Below the pieces are notes generated by a model that saw nothing but the letters and a program-made list of their open reading frames with translations, was not told the DNA's origin and did not search any database. DNA of 64,000 nucleotides, taken from positions 2,901,321 through 2,965,320 of the forward strand of contig OY747713.1 in NCBI GenBank assembly GCA_963556495.2. The letters run 5' to 3'. Shown piece by piece: positions 44,167 to 55,835 of this stretch. Position 1 is the first letter of the stretch, and every line of letters begins with the position of its first letter. The position numbers and the translations under genes are program-made. This stretch comes from Valencia hispanica (lineage: Eukaryota > Chordata > Actinopteri > Cyprinodontiformes > Valenciidae).

Positions 44167-44910
44167 ATGGGGGCTGCACAGTGGCGCTGTTGCCTTGCAG
44201 CAAGAAGGTTCCAGGTTCGAATCCCAGCCTGGGGTCTTTCTGCATGGAGTTTGCATGTTCTCCCTGTGCATGCGTGGGTTCTCTCTGGGTACTCCGTCTG
44301 TTAGGTAATTGTTGTGGTTTACCTAAAAACAAGTCACACACAAAAGTCGGAGATAATTTAGACAATAAGCTCTGCAGAGGTAGATGTGGTTCAATCAGTT
44401 CTGCAGAGGGAGACCAGCAAAATACGGTAAGGAATGAGCCAACCGTCTGTCTGTTATCAGCTCCTGTCACTCGTCTCCCACTGATCTCATCGCTGGTCTC
44501 AAAGGGTCTCACCTCTGCAGACTCTCTTTATTTAGTCACACTTCATTAACATATTAAAAGAACAGGATGTCATGCACAAGAGCATGTGACTGAAACCAAA
44601 ATGACATTTAAAAAGTACATTAGAACTATGTGATAAAAACACCCTAAGAAAATAATAATACACCATTATTATTTTTCCCTAACACCGTCTTCCTCCCACA
44701 GTCCAAAAACATGACTGTTGGGTTAATTGGTCTCTCTAAATTGCCCTTAGGAATGAGTGTGTGCGTGCATCCTGTGTGTCTCTGTGTTGCCCTGTGATGG
44801 ACTGGCGACCTGTCCAGGGTGTACCCCGCCTCTCGCCCCGTGACTGCTGGAGATAGAACCTGTCCCCTGCCACCCTGCATTAGGATGGACGGGTACAGAT
44901 GGATGGATTC
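44167..44910 (+). mobile_element. tRNA-headed SINE-like repeat, split by an LTR
   Basis: The left part (44167-44298) has a Pol III B box GGTTCGAATCC at 44214-44224 and a weaker A box near 44173. It continues GTCTTTCTGCATGGAGTTTG and GGGTACTCCGTC. The right part (44690-44910) resumes TTCCTCCCACAGTCCAAAAA and ends in GATGGACTGGCGACCTGTCC and a short GGATGGA tail. Removing 44299-44689 restores a continuous element. Whether it is a true SINE or a SINE-like DNA repeat is not certain. Confidence 0.7.
44299..44684 (+). mobile_element. Solo LTR, 386 bp, inserted in the SINE-like repeat
   Basis: The insert starts TGTTAGG and ends CCTAACA, giving TG...CA borders with a 7-base inverted terminus. It is flanked by a 5-base direct repeat CCGTC (44294-44298 and 44685-44689), as made by retroviral-type integrases. 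An AT-rich CTTTATTTAGTC (about 44526) may be a TATA-like region. No internal genes are present, so two LTRs have recombined to one. The retroelement family (endogenous retrovirus or Gypsy) cannot be set from this alone. Confidence 0.8.
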
Positions 44911-45289
44911 CAGCATGGAGAAAACTCGCTGCTTCGTCTAAAATCTCTCAACTTCAACAATCCAGATCTGCAGCGTTTGATAACGTCTCGGTTTGTTCCA
45001 GGGACGTTCCTGTTCTGAGTTCCTCGGTTCTGATGTTGTTAGGTTGTTAGATGATTGGTTCCTGCAGCAGAATAAACGACCCAGATCATTACAAAAACAG
45101 CAGGTTTCAAAGCGAGCCTGATGGGAGACGGCAATCACAGACCGACTCTGACTCCAACGTCAGATATAAAAACATTCATCTAATTTAATCTTTCTTAAAA
45201 CTTCCTGTTCCTGATCTTCTAGGAAGGAGGCAATGCTCAGCACACCTACTAATCTATTCTCTATTATTTATTGTGTTAAAATATATTTT
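44911..45289. other. Short unassigned stretch
   Basis: No feature was recognised between the SINE-like repeat and the next L2 fragment. Confidence 0.4.
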
Positions 45290-45560
45290 ATCATATCGAG
45301 TGGACTTGACCCCAGACCACTCAGGTCCTCTACTTCCAGTCTAACCAAACATGGAGAAGCAGCTTTCAGTTTCTATGCTCCTCTAATCTGGAACAAACTT
45401 CCAGAAAACGGCAAAGCTGCTGAAACACGGAGTTCTTTTAAATCAAGGATAAAAGCTCATCTGTTTAGAGCTGCCTTTGAGTCATGTTTATAGGTATATG
45501 TTTTGTGTGTGTTTCTTGCTTTACTGCTGTTCTTACTTTATCCCCTAATCAAGGTTCTGG
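45290..45560 (+). pseudogene. L2-clade LINE C-terminal fragment
   Basis: An open stretch reads PRPLRSSTSSLTKHGEAAFS, then FYAPLIWNKLPENGKAAE and HLFRAAFESCL with a stop at 45491-45493. This is the C-terminus of the same kind of LINE as at 29201-30757. The 3' tail is incomplete and the fragment lacks all catalytic parts. Confidence 0.8.
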
Positions 45561-46474
45561 AAAGGACCGGTTTGATGTCAAAATGTTAAAGAAATTTGAT
45601 GTAAATGAAGCTTGAAGGGTCTCTTTTGTGGATTTGATCTAAAATGAGCCCAAACGTTTCATGTTTTTCATGATTCCCAGTGAAGAAGACTCGTAGGCTT
45701 TGACTCGTTGCTGCAGCGACAGCATCTGTTTGACGGGAATTCAAATTTAACTTCACACCCATCTGTGACAAAAAACATGGTTCTGACTCGCAATCAGTGA
45801 AGGTTTACTTTGCCGCGGATCAGTTAATGAGTTGTCTTCTCGGGGTAAATACTGTTGTCTAGGAGAGAAACTCAGAAATTAAACCCCCCAGAAAACACAC
45901 ACAAGGAATCTGAGACACCGAAGTATTTATCCTGCATCAGCAAAGCTGTGTTGTAATTATTTCTACAATTTGCATTTTTAATTTCTCTCCCTTTCTGGGT
46001 GCAGGGATTGCTATCTGGTTTGCTTTTTTCCCACCAGAGGATAATCCCAGTTTGTTTCACGCAGAGCAGGATAATGATATGCAAATGAGTTCATCAGGCT
46101 GGGAGAAGGAAATTAACTTGATGAGGAGCAGATAGCTGGAATCATTTGGGAGACGGATGAATTTGTTTTGGAGACAAAGAGAAGATTCCCAATCAGACTG
46201 TTATCTGTCCAGCATGAGGGATGCATTGGTTGGTAAATATAGAAATCTGCTGTTAAACTGTTAAATCTATTTGAGATAAACTTTAAAAGAATGTGTCTGT
46301 ATTTTAACGGAACAATTCAACCACAGAGACACGGTCAAATGTTTTCATGGAGGTTAGGGACCTCAGCTGCCAGTGAATTGTTAAAATCCTAAAATAGTGG
46401 AGATCGCCTCTAAAAACGCTTCTAACTGCCTTATTTTAATAGTTCAAACTAGAAATCATAACCCAATTAAGCTC
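45561..46474. other. Intergenic, nothing recognised
   Basis: No gene or repeat could be supported. Confidence 0.4.
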
Positions 46475-47740
46475 CTCCTCTCGCTGTCTTGATTTCACGT
46501 TAATGCAGAACTACAGGCCGATCTCTAATCGTCCATTCGTCAGTAAAATTATTTAAAAAGCTGTTTCAGCAGTTAAATAGCTTCATAACAATGACCAACC
46601 GCTTTGATGGTTTCAGTCTGGTTTCCGTGGTAACCACAGCACCTTGTCAAAGCTTTCAATGACATCCGCTTAAATACAGACTGTGGTAGAACCACAGTGC
46701 TGGTTCTGTTGGAACTCAGTGTTGATCATGATATATTATTAGAACGACTGGAGAGCTGGGTCGGACTCTCTGGTACAGGACTTGGCTGGTTTGAGTCCTA
46801 CCTAAAGAACAGGGACTTCTATGTTTCAATAGGAAACTTTTCATCAGAACGAACAGAAATCACATGTTAGGGGGACCCCAGGGCTCCATCCTGGGGTCCC
46901 TCTTATTGAATATCTACATGCTCCCACTAGGCAAGATTATAACAATCAATAAGATTAGCTACCATAACTATGCAGATGATACTCAGCTCTACATTACAAT
47001 GTCACCAGGTGACTTTGAACCCATCCAAACTCTTTTATTGGCGAGTGGATTTTTTAATGCAGGAAACAAGTTGTGAAGTTTATGTACATGTCTTTCATGC
47101 CTTCTTATCCCCCTGGGTAGGTTAGCAGTATATATTTGTTATTACTGCAACAGCATCTTCACAGGTCTGCCTAAAAAGTCAATCAGACAGCTGCAGCTGA
47201 TCCAGAACGCTGGTTCTCGTGTTCCTCACTAGAACCAGGAAAGTAGAGCACATCACCCCAGTTCTACAGTCCTTACACTGGCTCCCTGTAGCTCCGAGAA
47301 TACACTTCTAAATACTTTTACTGGTTTATAAATCATTGAATGGCTTAGCACCAAAGTATGTTGATGATCTACTGTTACTATAGCAACCCCCCCCCCACCA
47401 GACCAATCAGGTCCTCTAATTCCAGTCGACTCAACATCCCTAGAATCAGAACCAAACATGGAGAAGCAGCTTTCAGTTTCTATGCTCCTCTAATCTGGAA
47501 CAAACTTCCTTGAAATCAAGGCTAAAAACCCATCTGTTTAGAGCTGCCTTTGATTTAGTCATTTATAATAGCTGGAATGTCACCTGTTTTAATTTGTCTG
47601 ATGTTATGTTTCCCTAATGTTGAGTTTTATGCTTTTATGGCTGCTTTTATTTAGTTTTATGCCCTAGTGATGTAAAGCACCTTGAATCGCCTCGTTGTTA
47701 AAAGTGTGCTACATACATAAAGTTGCCTTGCCTTGTTAAT
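46475..47740 (+). pseudogene. L2-clade LINE with internal deletion
   Basis: The left part carries nucleotide remnants of NYRPISN (46508-46530), then a GFR-type block, a degenerate catalytic block near 46700, GGPQGSILGSLLLNIYMLPL (46868-46927) and NYADDTQLYI (46966-46995). After 47040 about 100 bases of unrelated AT-rich sequence replace the thumb region. Homology resumes at 47150 with LPKKSIRQLQLIQNA-type sequence and runs through the C-terminus (HGEAAFSFYAPLIWNKLP, about 47457-47510) to the 3' tail (CACCTTGAATCGCC and GTTGCCTTGCCTTG at 47735). Several frameshifts and stops make it dead. Confidence 0.8.
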
Positions 47741-48180
47741 TCATCTGTAAACATTACTAATAATTACTAAAACTATGTTACTACTTTGAAAGCTCAATGA
47801 GTATTTGTAAACAGAATTATTCAGCATATAGTATTGTACTTTATCACTCCAATATAAATATGCACTATGAAAGGGAGTCTTATTGTAAACTTGTGAAGCT
47901 GTCTACTACAAGGTAGTGACTTAGTCTAAAATGTTTAATTTAACATCTCCAGATGAAATATGTAGATGAACAGATTTGGTTCAGTGTTTGGAGAGAAATT
48001 GGTCAGTTTTGTCACTTTTTTGCCTTTATTTAATGTATAATAAACAGTTTTACAATTTATAAAGTGTTGACAGATGAATCAACAATAATAATAAGGTGCC
48101 CAGTGATCTGCATCTAACCCCAGATTTGACTTTGTTTAAAAATAAACAAAAAACACATTTTTTTTTTTTACACAGGCGTT
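47741..48180. other. AT-rich intergenic stretch
   Basis: Nothing recognised. Confidence 0.4.
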
Positions 48181-48395
48181 TAACCTACTTTGATTTTACA
48201 GTGTATTTTATCCCGTTTCTCTTATCCCGATCTTGTGGTGCGATGCTCTGATGATGTTTGTGTTATTATTGCTTGCAAATGTAAACTTTTATTGTTGTTT
48301 TATTTTGGATTTTATTTCTCGTATGTTTTGTATTTTCTTCTTTAAAGCACTTTGGTCATCTTTCAGGGTTGTGGAAAGTGCTCTACAAATAAAGC

Positions 48396-48431
<36 letters not shown>
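48181..48431 (+). repeat. LINE 3' tail with (ATTG)n
   Basis: The end reads TTTAAAGCACTTTGGTC, then GGAAAGTGCTCTACAAATAA and AGCTTT, followed by about eight ATTG units. It has the same organisation as the Rex1-like tail at 6100-6233 but a different tail unit. Confidence 0.6.
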
Positions 48432-48432
<1 letters not shown>

Positions 48433-49545
48433 ATCTGCAGCCTGTAACTGGATCTAAATCTGTCTGTATTTTACAATGAATTTGATGGATTTGACTTTAT
48501 TCATCTATCATGATACGGGAAAATACGGGACAGATCTTTTTTGGAGATGACTTGTTGTGAAATTAGCAGAATATAAACTGAATTAAACTACATTTTTAAC
48601 TTCCTGATTAAACGTTTTTAGTTCTTGAATTATAACTTTAAAATAATCGTTTTTCTTTATGTTGTGCATTTTTTCTTTTCATTAAACCATGTGGTTTGAA
48701 GAGGCCGACTGTAATCCTTCTCCTGCAGCCTTCGAGCTCCGGCTGTGGAGGAGAACGTGGCCATGAAGTGACTCGTGTTCTCTGCTGGACGCTTCATTGA
48801 TGACCCCAGGAAGGATGACTCTCCAATGATCCGCTGTAATTAAAGGATGGCCGCTCCTCCAGCCTGAGCACGCTCAGCTTAGAGGGAGTCGGAGCTGTCG
48901 ACCCGTCACCTGCTGGTTTCAGAACCAATATAACTCAGGCCGGCTCGCTGGGCCCGATGACTCGCCCTGTTTTTAACCAACACTGACTCAGGATGTCTCT
49001 GCTGTAAATTAGAGTCTCTTTCCATCTCATGTAGAACCCGAACCCAGCCGTTCCTCCGGGAGCAGGTCCAAAGCCCCTGCCTTTCATCGCCTCGCCGCCG
49101 GGTGTTCGGTCGGACGTTTCTCCGCATGGTTATCCACTCATGTTCCGCTGCCACGACCGCAGAGCCGGCCTTCCTCTCAGGGTCCAGCTAAAGTTTTCCA
49201 TGGGCCCAGGCTGGTGTAAGCTCTGTGGGTTTGAGGTTCAGGAGTTGAGATGTTCTGCTTGGCTGATGAGCCTTGAGGGTGGATCCATGTGGGACGGTTT
49301 ACCATCCGGACCCTGTCATTACGGCCATCTGGGAAGATGGTTACCGCCATGGTTCTGGATTAAACACGACTTCTGTTGTAAACCTGGGAACTCTGCAGCT
49401 CAGATCCATCGCTGCTGGTCAAAGTAAAGTTGTTGGTTCTGACTCCTGTTGTGATGTGAATCTGCTCACCAGAGCCTTGTAAAGCACTTTGAATTGCTTC
49501 GTTGTATATCTGGATCCGATTGGATCCAGATATACATAGTTTCAG
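48432..49545. other. Intergenic, nothing recognised
   Basis: A small inverted pair around 49505-49535 (TATATCTGGATCC and GGATCCAGATATA) forms a short palindrome. Open stretches at 48906-49480 have no known motif. Confidence 0.4.
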
Positions 49546-49547
49546 GC

Positions 49548-50888
49548 CCAGGGCCCTTATTTATCAAACATTTGTAGAAACTGTCCTTCATATCATCCGA
49601 CCAATGAAATTCAGAATGTTCGTACGAACAGTCAAAAGTCGGATTGATCAAATGTGCGGTGGCCAGTCGTACGCATGTTCCTCCACGATCATCTGTTGAT
49701 AAATCCCACATGTGCGTACCTATAGGTGCTGGTGGCCGTTCACGGTCATTTGCATACAAACACGCCCTCTATTAACCATATTTGGTCGCACCACTTCCTC
49801 TGACACATGCATTAAATCTGTTCTTCCTGAAAATAATGACTGACAAAGCGAAAAAAAGTAATTTAAGCGACAGAGATCAGGGTGAAACATAAGTGAGGCA
49901 AAAAAAAGAGTCATGATGAACAGATTTTTTTTTTATTCTCACATTTAACACAAATTCATTTTAACACAGAGTTTTTGTCTGTTATCAGCGGTTCCTCTGC
50001 TTCATGTCTCCCCTCCATCACACAGCTGTTATATTCCTGCTGCAGACATAAAAAATGTGGCAAAGAATCGATTCCTTTTCTGGTTATTCAATTCTGTAGA
50101 AATACTTCACTTCTTAGAACAAAGTAAATCAGATAAATTACTCCTGAACGTTTCTGTTTGGTTCTATCAGCTCAGGGGGAACCAATAAAAACAGAAGAGT
50201 TCCTGGGAGGAAGTGACAGTGGAGAGGTTCCTGCTGGAACTAAAGGAACAAAATGGTTGGAAATCAAAGTGAATCCAATAAAACGTCCCTCAGCAACACA
50301 GCTGGAGCAGATCTTCTACCGGGGGGGGAACAGATCACCACATGTGACCCGCGTGTGGCCGTCTCCATGGAGACGCTGCTTTGGCTGGCATCAGTAACCA
50401 TGGAGACAGAGACAACCTGCTGCACCGATAAGCAGGACCATCCAGTTTCCTCACTACAGTTTGATAACCTTTGATTTAGAACATCCTTTAAACTGAAGCG
50501 CTCTGATGTGACGAGTAAAAAAAGCACATGGATCTCCGTGCATGATCACCCCCAAAATATAATCATTTATTCCTTGGCAAATTTCTAACATTTCCTGAAA
50601 GTTTAATCCAAATCCATCCATAACTTTATGAGTTATTTAGCTAAAACAGACAGACAGACGCCAACATGAGCTCCTTGGTGGAGGTGATAAACTGATGAGA
50701 TAAATATGTGCAGTTCCCCCGTTCTACCACTAGATGCTGTGCGTACGCTTGGTCAGAGCTGTTCTTATATTTACGAACATTTCTACGCACAAATACAAGA
50801 CGGTAAATACCACACTATGCGTAAAATTGTTCCTAAGTATGAAATACACACAAATCTGTGCGTGAGTACGGTGGATAAATGAGGGACC
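49548..50888. mobile_element. Candidate DNA element with ATTTATC/GATAAAT termini
   Basis: The left end reads AGGGCCCTTATTTATCAAAC and the right end GTGGATAAATGAGGGACCTG, inverted with a few mismatches. Both flanks of the interior contain GTACGCA-type subterminal words (49660-49720 and 50740-50870). This is a well-known kind of teleost MITE terminus. The middle (50160-50530) looks like ordinary sequence, so two partial elements are also possible. Confidence 0.45.
50545..50700 (+). repeat. Dispersed repeat end with CAGACAGACAGACG
   Basis: AAACAGACAGACAGACGCC followed by CTCCTTGGTGGAGGTGATAA is the typical right end of a widespread fish repeat. Only this end is recognised. It lies inside the candidate element 49548-50888. 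Confidence 0.45.
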
Positions 50889-51679
50889 TGGACGAGTTTG
50901 AGTTTTTATTCCACATCCTGATATTAGAAGTGACATATATATGTGAAAAGAGGTCGTAGATCAAACTGCTTTATTAGTGTGAGATGAAAAAACAAAATTA
51001 AAAGGGCTAAACAGCTGGATCTCAATCAGGTCTAAACCTAAATGTTAATATTTAGGCCTTATTGCTCTCGACATCATCATCTGTTGTTGCTTTCTTTGGT
51101 GGATTGCAGCCATCTTGGAGAAGAAGCTCCACCAAACACAATGTGAGAACGGTTTCGACGTTTTCCTTCTTCTTTCAGTCAAGAAAGCAGAGCAGGAAGG
51201 AAAGAGTTGAAGCAAACCTCCAGCTTTCAGGTTTCTCTCCTTCCTTCTGCCTGGGTTGTGCTGCTCTGTGAAGAGGACAACATGCAGACAGCGTCTCTGT
51301 GAGTCAGCTGACCCCGGATCAGGCCCGCATTCCTTCCCCTTGAGCTCAGAACGTACCAAGGTGCCGCTGAGTATATCATATGTTGAAGCAGGGAGGTTAT
51401 CCCTGCACAAAAAGCTATTTCCCTCTGGTGTGCTGCGTTCAGGCCAAACGGGCCCAGAGTCTGTGTGTTTCTAATGCTCACACAGGGAGGCTGTAAAAGC
51501 TCGGCATGCCTTCCCCTTCCGTCTCCGGTCCAGTTTCAGTCTCCAGACTCGACCCGAAGCGTCCCGGAGAACTTTGTGCTGTTTAATCATAAAATAGCAA
51601 CGATTTCTAGAAGAATCGGGTAGCACAGAGGCAGCTGACCTGAACTCACCAAATCTATCCAGATAAATAAATAAAGATG
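50889..51679. other. Intergenic, nothing recognised
   Basis: Overlapping open stretches around 51045-51725 on both strands have no known motif. Confidence 0.4.
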
Positions 51680-52035
51680 TACAGAGCCTCACAAAAGTAT
51701 TCACACCTGTTGATCTTTTCAACATTGTGTCAAAACGTTTCTTTTATTGGGATTTAAATCCAGCAGAAAATAGTCCAGAACTGTGAATTGTGACATCAAT
51801 TTAAAATCACCCCCTTTTTTCTCTGATACCCCTAAATAAAACCCAGTGACCAACTGGCTGCTGTGTGTCATTTAATCTCAGTGTAAATCCAGATGTTCAG
51901 TGGAGACCGCCTGACGTTTTGCTTTCGTTCGTGGGTCTGCCGAAGTTTGTTTCGTCTCCCAGTAGATTCGTAGTTTGGGTTTTACTGCGATAAAATGTGG
52001 AAATCCTCCAGAAAAATACTTTTTCAGGGACTGTA
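51680..52035 (+). mobile_element. Non-autonomous Tc1-like element
   Basis: Both termini are present as inverted copies: CAGAGCCTCACAAAAGTATT on the left and AATACTTTTTCAGGGACTG on the right (with mismatches). A TA dinucleotide stands at each border (51680-51681 and 52034-52035), as Tc1/mariner insertion produces. The 350-base interior is non-coding. It is of the family whose transposase pieces lie at 11380 and 43018. Confidence 0.7.
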
Positions 52036-52124
52036 CGTGTGGTACTGTACATCTGGTCCGTTATTAAATGCTGAAACACAGAAAGAGATGGGAATTTCAC
52101 ATTTTCTTTACATTTTATTCATCT

Positions 52125-53508
52125 AAAGTTTACTTCTATAGCGGCGGTTCACAACAGATGTTTCATCTCAAGGCGCTTTACAGGAAAAGTCTTTTCAATT
52201 CATTCATTTCAATCAGTTTAAAAGTTTTCTATCAAAGGAATCCCAGCAGATTGCATCGAGTCATTGACTTGAGGTTGCATCCTGTTGATGCAGACTCCAA
52301 CCTCAGCAATCCTTCAGCAATCCCTCATAGTGAGCAAGCATGTAGCGACAGTGGAGAGGAAAAACTCCCCTTAAACAGGAAGAAACCTCCAACAGAACCA
52401 GGCTCAGTAGGAGCGGCCATCTGCCACGACCGTCTGGGGGTTTGAGAAGACAGAGCAGAAACACAGAAGGAACAGAAGATCTGATATAAGAGAACTTTCT
52501 ATGTTACAGAAAGTAAAAAGTTGATAACAGGACACAGTGGATGTTCAGTTACTGGGAGGATCATCCCAGTCGATGCCCCCCGTCCAACAGGGCATTGCAG
52601 CCAAGCAGGATACCAGACCAGGTATATCTTCTATGGAGAGAAAAACACTGAGAGAAAACAAAGTTAACAGTCGAAATAACAGCAAATAATACAACTGGAG
52701 AGTAGTAGGAGAGAAAAGTAGCAGAGTGAAGAAAAGTAGTCAGCCTATAGCAGCATAACTACAGAGATAGCTCAGGATGACCTTAGCCACTCTAACTATA
52801 AGCTTTATCAAAAAGGAAAGTTTTAAGCCTGGCCTTCAAAGTAAACAGAGTGTCTGCCTCACGGACTAAAGCTGGGAGCTGGTTCCACAGGAGAGGAGCC
52901 TGATAACTAAAAGATCTGCCTCCCATTCTACTTTTAGAAATCCTACGAACTACAAGTAAACCTGCAGTCTGAGAGCAAAGGGCTCTGTTAGGAACATATG
53001 GAACAATCAGATCTCTGATGGATGATGGAGCTGATTATTATGGGCTTTATATGGAAGAAGGAGGATCTTAGATTCTATTCTGGATTTAACAGGGAGCCAA
53101 TGAAGGGAAGCTAAAACAGGAGAAATGTGATCTCTCTTTTTAATATTCATCAGAACTCTTGCTGCAGCATTTTGGATCAACTGAAGGCTTTTAATGGCAT
53201 TTTGTGGACTTCCTGATAGTAAAGAATTACAGTAGTCCAGCCTTGAGGTAACAAATGCATGGACTAGTTTCTCAGCATCACTCCTGGACAGGATGTTTCT
53301 AATTTTAGCAATATTCCGGAGGTGAAAGAAGGAAATCCTAGAAACCTGTTTAATATGGGATTTAAATGTCAAGTCTCGGTCAAAAATAACGCCGAGGTTC
53401 TTCACGTTATTACTGGGGGCCAATTTAATGCCATCCAGATGAAGTGATTGACTAATCAGTTTCTTTTTTAGAGTTTCTGGTCCAAAGACGGAAACTTCTG
53501 TCTTGTCT
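52125..53508 (-). pseudogene. L2-clade LINE, 5'-truncated copy (minus strand)
   Basis: It runs on the minus strand from KTEVSVFGPE (near 53505) through APSNNVKNLGVIFDRDL, FVTSRLDYCNSLLSG and LQLIQNAAARVL to the C-terminus and the 3' untranslated tail, ending near 52125 with the CTATAGCGGCGGTTC block. The one-base deletion at about 53030 is the same as in the + strand copy at 17957. Its 3' untranslated part (52330-52742) is almost identical to 62790-63198. At 53508 the sequence switches to an inverted piece. Confidence 0.85.
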
Positions 53509-54060
53509 TAATTTGGGGAAAACCTGGTCTGATCCGGAGAGACGGCATCCATCCCACTTTGGATGGAGCAGCTCTTCTTTCTAGGAACATGGCCGAATTT
53601 ATTAGTCCTCCAAAACACTGACAACCCAGGGTCCAGACCAGGAAGCAGAGTCGTAGTTTAACCCACCTCTCTGCTGCTTCTGTACTGTTACCCACCCATT
53701 ACCCTATAGAAACAGTGTCTTGCCCACGGGCAAAATTAAATGGATTAAAAGTCAAGCCAACAAAAGCAAATTATGGAAATCTCATAAAAATAAATACGAC
53801 TTTGACTGAACAGAAAAATAAATCTATTAAATGTGGTTTATTAAACATAAGATCTCTCTCCTCAAATACTTTGTTAGTAAATGACTTGATTTGTGATAAT
53901 CATATTGATTTGCTTTGTCTCACAGAAACCTGGTTGCAGCAGGAGGATTATGTCTGTATAAATGAGTCCAATCTAATATTCGGGAGGTGAAAGAAGGAAA
54001 TCCTAGAAACCTGTTTAACGTGGGATTTGAATGTCAAGTCTTGGTCAAAAATAACAGCAA
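53509..54060 (+). pseudogene. Inverted L2 5' piece: esterase end and endonuclease start
   Basis: On the + strand 53520-53600 reads IRRDGIHPTLDGAALLSRNM, the last block of the SGNH-type esterase carried by the first open frame of fish L2 elements. Bases 53725-53990 then read the start of the second frame, with the endonuclease N-terminus ([20 protein letters not shown] and [10 protein letters not shown]). Catalytic residues beyond TETW are missing. From 53985 to 54060 the sequence returns to minus-strand L2 (the FFHLR to GVIFD region), duplicating 53310-53392. The head-to-head layout with 52125-53508 fits 5' inversion by twin priming, or two nested copies. Confidence 0.7.
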
Positions 54061-54132
54061 ATATTTATTTGGGTCAAAGAACACATTTAACTTCTTTATT
54101 TTCTGGTTTTTCATGCTTCAGTTGGTCATCAT

Positions 54133-54450
54133 GGCGGCTGTAGCTCAGTGGTAGAGTTGTAAGCCTGCAACCCAGAAATTGTGGGTTCGATTCCAGCTTC
54201 CACCTGGACTACATGTCGTTGTGTCCTTGGGCAAGACACTTCACCTACCCGCCTACTGGTGTTGACCAGAGGGGCCGATGGCGCGACATGGCAGCCTGGC
54301 TTCTGTCAGTCTGCCCCAGGGCAGCTGTGGCTATATTCATAGCTCGCTTCCACCAGTGTGTCAATGTGAGAGTGAATGAGTAATAGAGTTGTAAAGCGCT
54401 TTGAGAGTCTTGAAAAGCGCAATTTAAAATGCAAGCTATTATTATCATTT
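54133..54450 (+). mobile_element. tRNA-derived SINE
   Basis: The head is a tRNA-like sequence with a good A box (TAGCTCAGTGG, 54141-54151) and a perfect B box (GGTTCGATTCC, 54184-54194), so the Pol III promoter looks intact. The body has the TGTCGTTGTGTCCTTGGGCA and AAGACACTTCACCTACC blocks. The tail reads GTAAAGCGCTTTGAGAGTCT, then AAAAGCGCAATTTAAAATGC. No target duplication was found. It is not a functional tRNA gene: the acceptor stem does not close and the sequence continues into a SINE body. Confidence 0.8.
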
Positions 54451-55462
54451 AACAATCTTGTTTTTGAGGGAACCAGCTAGGAGGACATGGACAGGTGGAT
54501 CAACCGACACCCTGTGGGCTCCAAACCTTACAGCCCCACAGGAATGAGAAGGGTCTTTAGTTCTGCACTTTTTATTGATTTATGTAACGATGAAGGTCAC
54601 TCAGACTGAACGAAGGGGCAGGAAAACATCGTGTCTTATTCCAAGGAAAGAAATCGGTTAAGGAAGATGAGGGAGAGAGAGAATCCTAGCAGCTAATAAG
54701 CTGAGGGCCTTTTTATTGTGCATTTTCATGACAGACATCCAGAGTTTCACACCGACCCAGACTTTATTTCATGTCGATCAAGAGAGCGTGGACGACATGT
54801 TGAGCTCAGCGTTTGGTGCACCATCAGACGCGCTGGCCCCAACAAGCTGTTACTTCTCTGTTGGCACAGGTATTGGGTAACACTGGGGGGTTAACTGGAT
54901 TGTGCAACGGATCAGCTGAAAAAAAGGAGCCTCCTCCTGGGGAAGTCTGTCTTGTTAACACTTGTCTCCAGAGGCCTTAAAGTCAGCTTAAATGAGAGGG
55001 TATGGATGTGTTAGTATTCCCCCACAAGCAGAAACAGAAAATAACCCCAAAGAAAGCAAAATCACGAGCAGAAGAACTGATCTCTGAGGTTATGGGATGT
55101 TAGAGTGAATCGGATGTTTTCAGTCTGAGGATCCTTACCTAAATCCACGTCTGCTTGCTTCCCGACTGGTCTAATAATTAATCGGAGTTCTTTCTCCATT
55201 CTTGCTTCAGTAAATTCCCAGCTCACCTGGAATGACACCATGCCTGCACCTGTCCCATTAAACTGTCCGGGCACAAAGAGAAAGCCGACCAGAGCTCCGT
55301 ACAGGAAATGAAATCACTCAGAGGAATGGTTCACCGGAGCTCCTTCAGCTTCCATATTCACGGCTAAGCGGCTGGTTTCTGAAGAATTTCTTCTCCACCT
55401 TCAGGCGATGAGTTGAGGAAAATATTGTGACATGGAGAAGAATTCATACCCCCTGGATGTTT
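54451..55462. other. Intergenic, nothing recognised
   Basis: An open stretch at 55062-55274 (-) has no known motif. Confidence 0.4.
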
Positions 55463-55835
55463 TTAAAGCAGGGTCGGGTTCTACAGGGAGGAGGTTCTGG
55501 TCCGGTTTAAAGCAGGGTCGGGTTCTACAGGGAGGAGGTTCTGGTCCGGTTTAAAGCAGGGTCGGGTTCTACAGGGAGGAGGTTCTGGTCCGGTTTAAAG
55601 CAGGGTCGGGTTCTACAGGGAGGAGGTTCTGGTCCGGTTTGAAGCAGGGTCGGGTTCTACAGGGAGGTGGTTCTGGTCCGGTTTAAAGCAGGTTCTGGTT
55701 CTACAGGGAGGAGGTTCTGGTCCGGTTTAAAGCAGGGTCGGGTTCTACAGAGAGGAGGTTCTGGTCCGGTTTAAAGCTGGGTCGGGTTCTACAGAGAGGA
55801 GGTTCTGGTCCGGTTTAAAGCTGGGTCGGGTTCTT
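55463..55835 (+). repeat. 44-bp minisatellite, about 8.5 units
   Basis: The unit is GCAGGGTCGGGTTCTACAGG plus GAGGAGGTTCTGGTCCGGTT and TAAA. Most units are identical or differ by one or two bases (for example GAAGC at 55639, AGAGAG for AGGGAG at 55750 and 55792). The low divergence suggests recent expansion. There are no spacers, so this is not a CRISPR array. Confidence 0.95.

Noticed and set aside
54133..54204. tRNA gene
   Set aside because: A and B boxes are good, but the sequence runs into a SINE body and the acceptor stem does not pair, so it is a SINE head.
55463..55835. CRISPR array
   Set aside because: The repeats are head to tail with no unique spacers, and the DNA is vertebrate.
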